DNA from: Phialocephala subalpina
Taxonomy: Eukaryota; Ascomycota; Leotiomycetes; Helotiales; Mollisiaceae
Length of the DNA stretch: 64,000 nt
Assembly: GCA_900073065.1 (NCBI GenBank)
Contig: FJOG01000009.1
Span: 1,628,267-1,692,266 of the forward strand
Direction of reading: 5' to 3'
A program made the translations under genes and the position numbers. The notes below the pieces were generated by a model. It was not told the origin of the DNA. It worked only from the letters and a program-made list of their open reading frames with translations, and ran no database searches. Each line of letters opens with the position of its first letter. The first letter of the stretch is position 1. Positions 44,050 through 55,345 of the stretch are shown in pieces.

Positions 44050-45240
44050 TAGGACATTATCATGTTTTGTTGCAGATCTGCAACTGGCGGGACCGCTCTG
44101 GTCCTGCTTTTCATTAGCTCACACCTTTGTTACAAATCGAGCGAATGTCCAAATGTTGTGAGGACATTCAATCAAGTTTTATTGCGTATCTCAGTCTGGC
44201 AGCAGCTTTGCGGCAGCTCTAGTGCTCTGGTCTTGCATCTGTGCGGCTAACTTCTCAATCAATTTAGTCTTCGAATGAGTGTTTGTGCATCTCAGCGATG
44301 GCGAAGGCCATTGCACATCAATGTCCCAAGTTCTCCGAGGACAATCAGCTAGTTTCATTACCCGTCTATAACGGCGCTACGATCATCTCAATCCGGGGTT
44401 GTCTCCACTTGGCTTAGCTTGTTATGATTACGGAGTATGAGGGGACGGCCCCGCTCAATTTTGATCAAGGTATCAGCGTACCACCTCCAGAAGGCAATGA
44501 GGGAGATTCGTTGCACATCTGCTGAACGCCACAACGCCGTGCTGAGTATCTAGTCGCCTCGTCTTGCCGCCATTTGGATTGCCTGATGAGTGGTTGGCGA
44601 CATCTTTCTGCACACAATGTACCAATTCTCTAGGACAATGAAGTGGTTTCGTTGCATATCTACAGAATGCCGCCCCGCCGTTTTGAGTCTTCGGTGTTCT
44701 AGACTTAGCTCCATTTAGTCTAGCTTAGTGAATAACTGGGTTCCGGGTCCCGTATACCTCAAAGAAGACTTGAAAAGTCGTTTTACTGTACAGTACAGCT
44801 GGGACATTTAGAGAAGTTTTGTTGCACGACGAAGTCTGTAGCAGACGCTACCGCAAGGTCTAGTGCTCCGTTCTAGATTTCATTTAGCTTAGCTCCTCTG
44901 TGAAAGTAAAGTGCTGAGATTAGAGGTCTTCTCTAGAGCTGGGACATTGCAAGATATTCGTTGCACATCTATGTTGGCTGCGCAATCTCAATCCGGGCAG
45001 CTCTTCAACCTTGCCTCCTTTGGCTTAGCTTCTCATAGAAGGGGACAACACTTCTGTCAGCCCTGATTGTTTCATGAGCTCATCAATATCCCAACCTCGA
45101 TAGGACAAAGAGATGTTTTGTTGCACATCTCAGTTCTACGGACGTGTCCGGAGGCTTGAGTGCTCCGCTCTTGGCCCCAAACCCGTTTGGCTTAGCTTTC
45201 TGGTGATTGTTTGGACGTTGGAGGAGTCCATTTGTATATA
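44050..45240 (+). repeat. diverged tandem repeat array, about eight units of 140-175 bp
   Basis: Eight units are recognised by shared words in fixed order: GGACATT/GGACAA, then TTTTGTTGCACATCT, then AGTGCTCCGGTCTTG-like, then TTTGGCTTAGCTT. The TTGC of the anchor lies near 44070, 44182, 44358 (TTAC), 44511, 44652, 44822, 44961 and 45121, giving steps of 112, 176, 153, 141, 170, 139 and 160. Units are strongly diverged, with no open frame across them, so the array is old. Neither the origin nor a function is known. Confidence 0.7.
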
Positions 45241-45389
45241 TCAAAGGAAAGGACTACCCTGTGAACTCCGGTTGCGTGTGGGAGATACTGCATTTTGGAA
45301 AGACAAGCTACTCTATGATGCTCAATGGAAATTGACGGTCTCTCCTATACCGTTCCTCCCTCGCTGCGATGAAATATCGATCACTTTCC

Positions 45390-46181
45390 CTAAAGCATCT
45401 CCAAGAGCTCAACACTCATCATAGGCTCCTCCCTCCCCTCCAATTCGGTCAAAGTATAAGCACCTGACGCCATGCTCACCGGCAAATCAATCAACAAAGC
45501 TTTCAACTGCTCCATTCCTCCATGAAAATGGCTCGCAATCGGCTCGTTGCTGGGATCTCGTGGTTACTCAACTTTTCGATCGAATCAAAGGGGGATACTG
45601 TACTTCTTCCCTGAGATCTTCTCTGCTAATGCGACTATTTGGTTGGCGGTGATATACGAGGATGTTATTATTAGCGATCTTGTGCCAAGTGGGAAGTTCG
45701 AGAGCGGAGGCAACGTAGCGAGCTGCCTCTTTTTGTACGAGATTGCAATCTTTGCCTCCCCATCTCCAAGTATGGATGCGGTATTGTGGGCTAGGTAGAG
45801 GATTATGTATAGAGCACGCATGTGCGTGTCCAGGTTGGGGAGTCCGAAATAAACTATCAGTATCCCTAAGTAGATGTATGTGCATTCTAGATTTGTTTGT
45901 TCAATGGCTCGACGAGCCATGAGTGTCTTGCTAAGTTCTAATTCGGAGGAGTAGTCGGTTTGGATCAAGGGGAAGTACTCTTTCCCAGCGAGAGGAGAGA
46001 CGAGAGGGGTAATTGGCGGGTATCTAGCAAAGTAAGCCAATGCCAGATCAAGCATGAGATGCATTGACTGTTCAATGGACTTGGCATATTTCACTCGTGA
46101 ACCGTCCATTCTTGCATTCCAGCATTCAGTTTTCTTCATCTTTTCGTTTCTGTAATCTGCTCTCGATTTCTGCGCTTGCAC
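45390..46181 (-). pseudogene. NmrA-like NAD(P)-binding protein, 5'-truncated and frameshifted
   Basis: The minus strand carries typical NmrA/HSCARG-like blocks in order but in different frames. First is SELELSKTLMARRAIEQTNL with YFGLPNLDTH and ASILGDGEAKIAIS. A frame shift then leads to EAARYVASALELPTWHKIAN, and another back to SYITANQIVALAEKISGKKY. SIEKLSNHEIPA lies in a third frame, and ASHFHGGMEQLKALLIDLP in yet another to the stop at 45390. At least four shifts are needed. The N-terminal Rossmann glycine motif is missing. Intact family members act as redox sensors or short-chain dehydrogenase-like regulators. It directly abuts the tandem array. Confidence 0.75.
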
Positions 46182-46678
46182 TTCATTGGTTACGAACGGA
46201 GTAATTTGTGATTCGCCAGATAGTCTTGAGCAAGCCTATCGCTTGGCGAGCTTGGGAAGGGTGTCTCGTAGCGCCTCGCAGCAACCTGCACTGTGACGAA
46301 AAGGCATCTGATGCAGGTGCAGAAAGTCGCGCGTCACGCTTCATGGAGAGTCCGAAAGGAGAAATTCAATCCACTTCTTTAAGTTCTAAGACCTGACGAG
46401 GACCAGTAGATAGAGTTGGATTTCGGCAACCTCTCGGATAAAGTATCTGACCCGATATCCGACTACAGTTTGTGTCCCGGTCACCTGCGGATAACTCTCA
46501 TATACCCGTATTCTCGTGCATGATCGCCAGTGCTGATGTGAGATGAATTTCGGGGTTGGATGGTGTCTTCAAAAGGCCCTCTCTGTCTTTATTCTCTCGC
46601 GAAATTCTTCCTCTGGTACTGAATTGATGTAATTCGCGAACTAGTACTTCCCGAAAGCACATAGATCCTCCTGTCGAG

Positions 46679-48254
46679 ATGCTGTCTCCTACCGTAGCCC
46701 TGACTGGTATCGCAGGCCGAAAGCTTGAAAGTAAGTAAATGCCAACGTCTCTGTGAATGAAAACTAACAAGGTTAAAAAGTTCCAACCGGCCTTTTCATC
46801 AACAATGAATTCGTCCCCTCCCTCACCGGCAACACTCTCGAGACCACCAACCCCGCCACCGGCGAGCTCCTAGCAACCATCTCCTCCGCTTCACCCAGTG
46901 ACATCGACACCGCAGTCTCAGCAGCAAAGACCGCATTTACGATCTGGCGTTCCACTCCCGGCACCAAACGTCGACAACTCCTCCTCAAGCTGTCCGACCT
47001 CATCGAGCGCGACGCCGATGAATTCGCAACCATCGAAGCACTCGACGTAGGCGTTATCTTCGCCCAGTCCAAAGGCATGAACGTCGCGAACGCAATTGAA
47101 ACTCTTCGCTACTTCGCAGGTTGGGCAGACAAACACGATGGCAAGAGCATGAAAATCCCCGGTGGAATGGCATATACTCAAAAAGAACCAATTGGTGTTT
47201 GTGCTGCCATCGTTCCTTGGAATTCGCCGTTGATGATTACAATCTGGAAGCTTGCACCTTGTATTGCGGTGGGGAATGTTTTGGTGTTGAAGAGTGCTGA
47301 GTTGACGCCTTTGTATGGGATTAAACTTGCGCAGTTGATTAAGGAGGCGGGGTTTCCTCCTGGGGTTGTAAATATCATTACTGGACTGGGGAAGGATGCT
47401 GGACAGGCATTGGCGGAGCATATGGATGTTAGGAAGCTAGCGTTTACGGGGAGTGGGCCTGTTGGAAGAGGTATCTTGGCTGCGAGTGCGAAGTCAAATT
47501 TGAAGAAAGTGACGTTGGAGCTTGGAGGGAAGGGTGCCTCGATTGTCTTTGATGATGCGGATTTGGAGAATGCGGCGTTTTGGACGACGGTGGGAATTAC
47601 GGCTCATAACGGGCAAATTTGTGCCGCTGGTTCGAGAATCTATGTCCAAAGTGGAATTTATGATCGCTTCATCGAAGCTTTCAAGAAGAATTCTTTGCAG
47701 GCGGTTGCTGGTGATCCACTCCACAATGGGAGTACGAAGGGTCCGTTGGCGAGTAGTGTTCAGAAAGAGAAGGTGCTAAAGTGTATTGAAAACGGTGTGA
47801 AGGAAGGTGTGGAGCTTTTGCACGGTGGAAAGGAGATCAAGCGGGACGGGAACTTCATCGAGAATACGGCATTTGTGAACGTTGGCGAAAATATGTCGAT
47901 TATGAGAGAAGAGATCTTTGGTCCAGTTGCTGTGAGTTGAAAGTCAAGGGTGATTTCGTACAATGAGCTGACCTTGAGCAGTCGATAGCGAACTTCACCA
48001 CCGAGAAAGAGGTTCTTCGCCTCGCGAACGACAGCGAGTACGGATTAAGTAGTGCGATATTTACCAGTGACGTCTCGAGAGCTCAGCGAGTGAGTGATTT
48101 ACTTGAGACAGGACAAGTGACCGTCAACACATGGGGCGACGTCAGTTCAAACGCACCTTTCGGAGGCTTCAAGCAAAGCGGATTTGGAAGAGACATGGGA
48201 GAAGAGGCGTTGGATGGGTGGACGAACATCAAAGTTGTCAAGATAAATACGTAG
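46679..48254 (+). CDS. NAD(P)-dependent aldehyde dehydrogenase
   Basis: Three exons: 46679-46730, 46781-47931 and 47982-48254, giving 491 aa, the normal ALDH length. It oxidises an aldehyde to the acid. Catalytic residues are present: Asn165 in VPWNSP, Glu264 in LELGGKGAS and Cys298 in GQICAAGSR. The cofactor-fold motif FTGSGPVG and the C-terminal EEIFGPV, NAPFGGFKQSGFGR are also intact. The closest class is the general ALDH1/ALDH2-like group; the substrate cannot be told. No targeting signal is evident. It is the only intact enzyme gene between broken NmrA-like and BTB genes. Sense composition goes from C-rich (to about 47170) to G-rich (47240-47560). Confidence 0.94.
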
Positions 48255-48873
48255 CTAGTAGAGGCTCCCAAATTGTAATCGTGAATGCAACGACGGTCAT
48301 CGGTGCATACCTGAACCATAGGTCCACGAATCCGCGTGCAATGGCTCCATTCCTTCCCAGACCAAAGCGTCCTATCGACACTCAGATCAATCCAAGAGCA
48401 CCTTACCCCATCTGGAACGTCTGATCATAGATCATATCAAATTAAGGGTGACCAAGGATGACAGACCAAGCACAGATCTCGAGACACACTATCAGCCATC
48501 ACTTCGGCCCTTTATCCTAGCACACAGTGGCGAACTGGTGCTTGAGCACATTCTCGAATTAAGACTCCTCCCTCGCACGTTTCCTACTAACAGTAGACAC
48601 ATCGAGCCATGGCTCTTCAGCGGCATGCTGGTAATAGTCGCATCGTGGGGCTTTTCGAGGATCTGGGACCGCCTTCTCTGCCTGACGACGGAGGAGAAGA
48701 AGCTCCTCCTCCCCAAGGTCTGGCTCTTCAACTATGATATCGCTCGTATAGCTTGTCTTTGTTCCACAAGCACTTTGCATGATCATCCTCGAAGGTTAAG
48801 GTGATATAAGCAAAAATTCGCGATGCGAAGATGCGGAGTTTTGACTCGGTATGTGTCAATTCGTAGCAGACTT

Positions 48874-49372
48874 TCACTTTTGAAGGAGAGGGAAACACTT
48901 TGATACTGCACACTCCCTTAACACGTAGTCCATAGTCATATCGGCCCATGCCGTGATGTACTTCTCGGCCAGCGCGTAGAGCTTGATACACCTTGTCATG
49001 TCGGGTATGGGCTTTTGGAGTTTGATTTTGCGGCAAAGCGCTCGATGGTGTCGAGGTAAACCCAAGCAAGCAGTGACTGTTTAAAGGTAGCGGGATCGTC
49101 TTCTAGCATGTCAGTAGACAGCGTCTCGCCCTCGATAAACAGCCCGTTACACATCGCCTCAAAGCACGGGACTTTCCGGCAGAGCTTTTTCTTGTGGACC
49201 GAGAATATTTGGCATTCTTGTTGCGTCCAACAACAATTTTCACGATGTCTTCTCCCAGTTCTCTATCCATAATCATCAGATGCAAGCATACCTAGGTAAA
49301 TAGAGATAGAAGACAGCCAGCTTACTCGAAGAACACCACGTTAGTTCCTGGAGGTTCGCCTTCGGCTGTCAT
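48874..49372 (-). pseudogene. BTB/POZ domain protein, frameshifted
   Basis: ATG at 49372 starts a short exon. A GTAAGC...GGATAG intron then joins to ELGEDIVKIVVGRNKNAKYS, a typical fungal BTB opening. The frame then shifts by one base to VHKKKLCRKVPCFEAMCNGL, FIEGETLSTDMLEDDPATF and LLAWVYLDTIERFAAKS. It shifts again to CIKLYALAEKYITAWADMT. The order and spacing are exactly those of BTB domains, so this is one gene with at least two frame-breaking changes. Intact relatives are adaptor-like proteins of unknown target. Confidence 0.75.
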
Positions 49373-50698
49373 GATTGCACTTCGCCGTTAAGCTCGCAAC
49401 GTGCTATTAAAGTGGACAGAGCAGACTATCCAGGTTTCTCCACAGGCAAGACTCGCGTGGAGGTGACGTAAAGCCTGGAAAAGAATTCTGGCCTACCGTG
49501 AAGAATGGCGCGTGATGGACGTGTTGCTAACTGAGGACCGTGCGCCTGAGTTGAATTCAAAATCAGCTGTATCTTTGACACAGGTGGACAAACTCGAGGC
49601 TGACTAGGTGAAGTCATCATGATCGCGAAAGAATGTTATTTCGAGATGCGAGTTGACGTTAAAGGCGGAAAACTGGGACAGTGAGAACTTGGAAGGGTTG
49701 AGCGCAAACGCGATGATTCCCTGGTCTTCGACGCCATGTCGCGTGTTAAATGTGGATCTTGACTATCCGATTTGTGTTTTCTTTTGACACTTTATGTAAA
49801 TTGAGGAGAAAGTTCTGTTCGAAAGTCGGAGATCGATATGTAATGGTATTCGTCCTCAGTGCCTCACTTTTGAGAAACCCCTCCGCTTCCCACTAGCTTG
49901 ACTTGATCGTCCTCCCGATTTGGCACCCACCCTCGCAACGACAAGTATATATTTAAATAAGCAAATCGTTCAACAGATGCGTAGCCGGTTTACCCTATAG
50001 AATGCACACACAATGTAACGTGTCCCTTACATCTTAGAGTACTCCTGAAATTAAGAATGCCATCTGCCCGTTTAAAAATCACATAACTTGTGGTTTTATA
50101 AGAGCTTCTTCGGAAGCTCCGACTTTTACCAATTTTTCCATCTAGCTTCACTTTTTTTTCCTTCTGTTTTTGGGTCTCTGTCTTGGTTGTAATTCTCTCC
50201 CTTTGCCATGAGAAACCTCCATACTCTCACTTTTGCCTCGACTTTTGACCTCAACTTTCGAATCTCGCATTCCCATCTGAGAATCAACACAGCCTACGAA
50301 ACGGATCATTAGACTATCACTTCGAGTTGTGAGTGTGCCGGACTTTAATCACTTATCGTCAGGCCTTTCGAGCTTGAAGTGTGGAATTGGTGTGCATGTT
50401 TTGCGACCCTCGCTAAACTCAGGGGCTCGGTTAGACAGGAGGGAGGCAAGAGAGCGACAGAGTTCCATGTTGGTGTGGAATCTGTCAGAGCGAAAATTGC
50501 TTACCTATGTAGAAATATATCCTGAAAGGCTGAACACATGGTCCAGGGAGAAATTGGAGTGTTGATATTGGTCAATTGGACAAGTCGCTACCCACGCTGT
50601 GGCGCTTTTCCATTCTCAGCTTAAATCGCACCATGGTCATGCTTCTCTGCTGATTCAACCTCCTTCACTCTCAGAACATTTGATGTCTACCAGCCGTC
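49373..50698. other. intergenic, nothing supported
   Basis: No recognisable gene. The stretch near 50080-50300 is CT-rich, promoter-like, but no plausible coding frame follows on the plus strand. Confidence 0.45.
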
Positions 50699-51171
50699 TT
50701 ATATCCCAAAGCGAACCGCTTTGTAGAGAAAGTGATTGTGCTTTCCCTGACTAATGAAGAACGTGTCCCCCGGAGAGAGTGTGGCAGTGGTTCCGGTCTC
50801 GTTGGTAATTGTCAAATCACCTTGATTTCCGATGTTCGTGTCAGTACTGCTCTGGAGCAGATACATAAGTGTTTTGGCACCAAGGGAGACTCCAGGGTGG
50901 GGTATGATAGGATTGGAAGGAAAGTTCTCGAATCTTTGAGAAGAACGCCAGACTCGTCGAACGTATAAGTTAGTGCTGCCTCGACATTTGACGTTGGCTC
51001 GAGCAGGAACATGGAACCGGTCATTGGATTTGGAGCGTCGTTTAGGCACATTTGCGCAGACATTGAGAAGTAATAGTTACTCTTCTTAGCCTCGAAGAGC
51101 ATCGAAGCAATGCTCAACTTATGTGTACGTGTAGGTGACTCTGAATGTAACAGCAGTAGGTTTCCGAGCAT
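50699..51171 (-). pseudogene. cupin-fold protein, frameshifted
   Basis: The 5' frame contains YYFSMSAQMCLNDAPNP, then LLEPTSNVEAALTYTFDE. A frame change near 50950 leads to NPIIPHPGVSLGAKTLMYLL, GDLTITNETGTTATLSPGDT and FFISQGKHNHFLY to the stop, which is a cupin beta-barrel half. No intron fits the break (only about 13 nt separate the frames). It lies head-to-head with the broken methyltransferase, with 243 bp between the starts. A sequencing indel is the main alternative. Confidence 0.6.
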
Positions 51172-51414
51172 GGGGCATTCCAGATCCTATTCACTTGCAA
51201 GAAATCCGTGCTCTTTCAAAGGTGAATAAATGAAAGCGCAACATCCATTCAGCAAGGCGGATATTTGAACGACTTCGTCTCCGAAGCTAGCTCATTCTTT
51301 CCTGACCATCACGACAACGATCTACAACCTCCAGAGATCTTCGTCAGGACTCCACTCGCTCTTGCGTCCACATTGAACCACTTGCTTTCGCACTTGCCAC
51401 GGAACCAACACAAG

Positions 51415-52343
51415 ATGGCACCCAACAACGAGATATCCTCAATTCTGCCTGCGACAGCTCCACCCCAAAAGAGTATTGGCTTCGCCGGAGCCGACTCTCT
51501 CGCTCGTCAGCTTCTCGAGCAATACAGCGGCATTCCACGAGGCCGAGTCAAATCCCACATCCGCGCCATCGTAAGTACCATCACCGTTGCGCAATTCAAA
51601 TCCACTAACCGCTCGTCAGGTTGTCAAGGCATCTCAACACCCCGACCCGTACCCTTGCATTACAAGCTTCCGCTTCCTTCAATTCGAGGGAACTCAGCAC
51701 CCTCTCTTCGATACCATCCTCTACCACCTCACTACTCCCAACTCCAAGCAAACTCTTCTGGACATAGGTTGTTGTTTTGGGCAAGACATTCGTATGTACG
51801 CATTTCGTGGCGCCCCTACACAGAATCTTTATGGCGTCGACCTGTACCCCGAGTTCCTTGGGCTAGGCTATGAGTTGTTCAACGATACAGACAGATTTGG
51901 GGTTATTTCTATGCTGGAGACATCTTTGCGCCATCAGGAAAAACCAACCCGGATTCTCTCGCGGGACACATTGATATGATCTCAGCCACAGAATTCCTCC
52001 ACTTGTTCACCTGGGAAGAACAAATAGTTGCTTGTGTCAGAATGATTTCGTTTTTGAAGCCGTTCAAGAAGAATGACCTATATTAATAGGTCATTTTCGG
52101 TAGTTAAACTGTGAGTGTGGCTTTGGGTGTTAGAGTTAGGGAGAGCTTTAATTGGGGAAGAAAGGAGCTTTTCATGCATGATTTGTGGACCTTCAAGAAG
52201 TTGTGGAAGGAGGTTGGGTCGATTACTGGGACGAAGTAGGAGATTAAGGGACAGTTGAAGGAGTTAGGTAGGCCTGGAGTTAAGGGAATCGTCAACGCTG
52301 ATACGGCAAAGTTGATGGAGTTCGAGGTTTGGAGAAAAGGATA
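51415..52343 (+). pseudogene. SAM-dependent methyltransferase, frameshifted with nonsense codon
   Basis: Exon 1 starts at 51415 (MAPNNEISSILPATAPP) and is joined by a GTAAGT...CTCGTCAG intron to VVKASQHPDPYPC. Motif I is LLDIGCCFGQDIRMYA, followed by GVDLYPEFLGLGYELFN. At GATTTGGGG (about 51894-51902) the frame shifts to YFYAGDIFAPSGKTNP and HIDMISATEFLHLFTWEEQI. It is broken again near the GAATGACC at 52070-52077. A late segment (FMHDLWTFKKLWKEVGSITG) is followed by TAG at 52237-52239, where relatives would be expected to carry a sense codon, then GQLKELGRPGVKGIV to the end. Fungal relatives often modify small secondary metabolites; the substrate is unknown. Confidence 0.7.
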
Positions 52344-52766
52344 GGAGGGGATCTGTCGGTGTGGGCGTGAAAAAAGGGTGAGGCTGTGCACATGATGCAC
52401 CCATACTAGAGTCTCGATCATTTTTCCATGCCTTTCCTCAACTGCGTTGTTTTTCTGCATACATAGAAAAGTATATCCTGAATCACATCATCTGCGACCA
52501 AAGATGACTTTAATCTGTATTTCTCCACGTGCTGATACGCCCTTATGACGGTCTCACCTGATACGCTACAAGGCTGTCTATTTTTGGGAAGCTTATTACT
52601 TCCCGAACATCAAAGAGGCCCTACCATCAATGTCGCAAACCTCATTTCCCTCTTTTTTAGACGCTTACAAATTGTAGAGACCTCATGAGTCTCACCATAC
52701 GCATGCTCTCCTCTCCATCAAGCCACGATCCCGATCGCCCCTCACCCGCGATCTCGTCGTGGCCAG

Positions 52767-54533
52767 ATGAGCGTCGATAGTTCAAAAGACCCCCGGCTTG
52801 GAAACGTTGCACCGTCCAACACCAACAGCACACAGAATGCAGCGCTGAGAGGAGCCTCTCTAGCATTTGGCAAGCCGCCTGTGAAACCGAAACCGAAGAT
52901 CAATGATTATGCCGGCACGAATGGAGCGTTGGCAGCTGCGAAAGCTGGGGCTGGAAGGGCAGCCTCGAGGAACTTGACGGGTTCGAGCTCGAGATGGGAG
53001 GAACCGGATAATCATGAAAGACTGGCATATCAGAATACTGGATCTAGTGTTGGTGGGAGGTCATATACGGGAACGCCGGAACGTCCGTCTGTTCAGCAAC
53101 GGTTGAGCCAGTTTGGGGGAGGGGGAGGGGGAGAGTATCTACAACCACCTGGCGGAGCCGCGGACCAGAACAGGTCTGCCTCGTTCATTGCGGCTACATT
53201 GGCAGCTTCGAGGTCAGCTTCTGTTAGTCCCAATCCGACGGGGCAATCACAAATCTCGAATGTGGATCTGAGGAGGCCAGCGGGCTTCATAGCAAAGTCA
53301 CCGTCGGCCCGAAGTACAGCTTCTTCTAGAAGCTCAGATCTAGCTTTGGATGCCACGCCGATACCTCCGACGACATCCTTGATTGGAATGTTTGAACAGA
53401 ATGCCGGGTCGCCAAAGACAGTGAAGCGTCCGTCTGCAAAAAGGTCCGCCACATCTGCATCCCCCAACCCCAGGGGTGTACCAGCTTCCCTACAAAATGC
53501 GTTATCTCCTGGAGCCAGCAGACCTCAGTCACCATCTCCTTTGTCTGCAAGACCCAAAACATCCCCGGATACACCTCCAAAACTCTTGTTGGCACAGATT
53601 CAAAGGCTTTCCGAAGAATCCGAAGCTAAAAGACCTCCACCTCGCGCTCGAAAACATTCAATACCTGCCTCCAAACCCATGCCAATTCTCGCGAAACGAA
53701 AACCAAAGCCCCCTTCACTAGAAATTGAGAAAGAAGAAGACGCTTCGTCGGACGACTCCTTTGTTTCCGCATCAGAAGACAACTACGAAACACACAAACC
53801 ATCATTTCGCGCAGAACTAGCCCAGAAACACCGCCTCACATCTGCTTCAACTCACTCTGTAGACACTCAGGCAACCATCGACTCCATGGCGAACGCTATA
53901 GTAGCCTCTTCCCTTGCCTCGTCTCGCGCCGCTTCTCCCTCGAAATCCTCCCTCCAATCCACCTTGTACCCTCCGCCTCCTCCACCCCGCCGAACTGCTC
54001 GGCAACACCACCTCTTCCACCAAGAGAAGTCCCGAACCCCAAGCCCTGCGAAGCCTGTTGGTCTCCGAATGACGATGCGGAAACCTAAAAGTAAGGATGA
54101 ACTCGACGAAGGGGAGAAGCGACGAGGGAGGAAGCATTTGATGAAGAAACATCCCAACAAACACCACGAAGGAGATCGCAAACGTTGGCGAGACTCTATT
54201 ACAGAGCGAGAACGGAAACGCTATGAAGCTGTCTGGGCATCGAATAAAGGCTTATACTTAGACAAAACTCCTGGATCGGAGTACTGTGTCTGTAGTCTCG
54301 TGGTCAGGGACATTTTCTCGAGATCGAGATTGTCTGCCGATGTACTAGAAGAAGTGTATGCGCTGGTCGACCGGAACGAGAATGGGATGTTGGAAAAAGA
54401 GGAGTTTGTGGTTGGTTTATGGCTAATTGATCAGAGGTTGAAGGGTAGGAAGCTGCCCATCAGAGTTAGTGATCATGTTTGGAAGAGTGTGGGGACCTTA
54501 GCCGGCATCAAGGTCAAGAAGGCTTTCAAGTAG
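52767..54533 (+). CDS. IRS4: EH-domain protein Irs4/Tax4
   Basis: Intronless, 588 aa. Irs4 and Tax4 activate the Inp51 phosphatidylinositol 4,5-bisphosphate 5-phosphatase and affect cell-wall signalling, autophagy and rDNA silencing in yeast. The first about 470 residues are Ser/Pro/Ala/Lys-rich and disordered, with proline runs (YPPPPPPRR). The C-terminal about 110 residues form the EH domain, starting at [20 protein letters not shown]. They include the EF-hand-like [20 protein letters not shown] and the SDHVWKSVG ending. Composition is G-rich, then C-rich (53.5-54.05 kb), then G-rich again. Confidence 0.9.
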   Translation: MSVDSSKDPRLGNVAPSNTNSTQNAALRGASLAFGKPPVKPKPKINDYAGTNGALAAAKAGAGRAASRNLTGSSSRWEEPDNHERLAYQNTGSSVGGRSYTGTPERPSVQQRLSQFGGGGGGEYLQPPGGAADQNRSASFIAATLAASRSASVSPNPTGQSQISNVDLRRPAGFIAKSPSARSTASSRSSDLALDATPIPPTTSLIGMFEQNAGSPKTVKRPSAKRSATSASPNPRGVPASLQNALSPGASRPQSPSPLSARPKTSPDTPPKLLLAQIQRLSEESEAKRPPPRARKHSIPASKPMPILAKRKPKPPSLEIEKEEDASSDDSFVSASEDNYETHKPSFRAELAQKHRLTSASTHSVDTQATIDSMANAIVASSLASSRAASPSKSSLQSTLYPPPPPPRRTARQHHLFHQEKSRTPSPAKPVGLRMTMRKPKSKDELDEGEKRRGRKHLMKKHPNKHHEGDRKRWRDSITERERKRYEAVWASNKGLYLDKTPGSEYCVCSLVVRDIFSRSRLSADVLEEVYALVDRNENGMLEKEEFVVGLWLIDQRLKGRKLPIRVSDHVWKSVGTLAGIKVKKAFK

Positions 54534-55345
54534 AGGTTAGGAATAGAGATGTGTGTTCTGCTTAGCGGGGCTAGACGACATTTAATGGCCTGAGCGGCTG
54601 GGTTTTTTTTGTGTTGTAAAGATAATACGATAATACCCGGGTGTGTTAGAGGAGTTTGGACTCTAGGACTCTAGGGTAGAGACAATGGATCACGGCATTG
54701 CCTCATCGAAGTCGGTTTCCCATTCGTGCAGTGTGGATGAGGAAGTGAGAGCAGTTGGAAGGCTTCATCACAGCCACAAAACACCCTCATCTGCTCGTTG
54801 AACTTCATGTCCAATACAAGGCTGCAGCCCCAAAATACTCTCATCTGCTAACGCATCTTCATGTTCCTAGCAAGGCTGCAACCGAAATCCAAAAACGATC
54901 CTGAAGTCAAAGGCTAACCAAAACCTTACCATCGCCCTTTTCTCCCTCTCTAGAGAGGGACACAATCCGCCTAATTCGAATAGCCATTGCTGGCTTAGGC
55001 GGACAGGTAAATAGTCCTGGTTCAAGGACTAGCGTTTTGTGCTGGAGAAGAAAAAATTCTGCTTATTTAAATCTACATTGATACTTTCGTAGATCGCAAG
55101 ACTTCGGATAGAAGAGAGTGGAGCTAACTGAATTTGAGGGTGGATTGAAGGTGAGCGGAAGGCGGATTTTGGGCGAGAAGGTCAGGCTTAAACGCGATTC
55201 TTGACGATGTCTGTTCTACATTTTAACCATTCGCTTTGTCTCGACAAGGTGCCCGTATACATGGCATTTGACCTTTCGAGATGTTCGACGAGAGATCATA
55301 TTCCTGAGTCGGATTTTTAGACACTTCGCACGTCTATCCACCTCT
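54534..55345. other. intergenic with a short local duplication
   Basis: About 54774-54890 contains two similar segments (CTCATCTGCT...CTTCATGT...CAAGGCTGCA) roughly 55 bp apart. A CCCTCTCTAGAGAGGG palindrome lies near 54950-54965. No gene. Confidence 0.5.

Noticed and set aside
44050..45240. CRISPR-like array
   Set aside because: Eukaryotic sequence, units of 140-175 bp that are diverged throughout, no identical short repeats with unique spacers.
46679..48254. Aldehyde dehydrogenase as another pseudogene
   Set aside because: All exon phases close and the catalytic Asn, Glu and Cys are present; no stop or shift was found.
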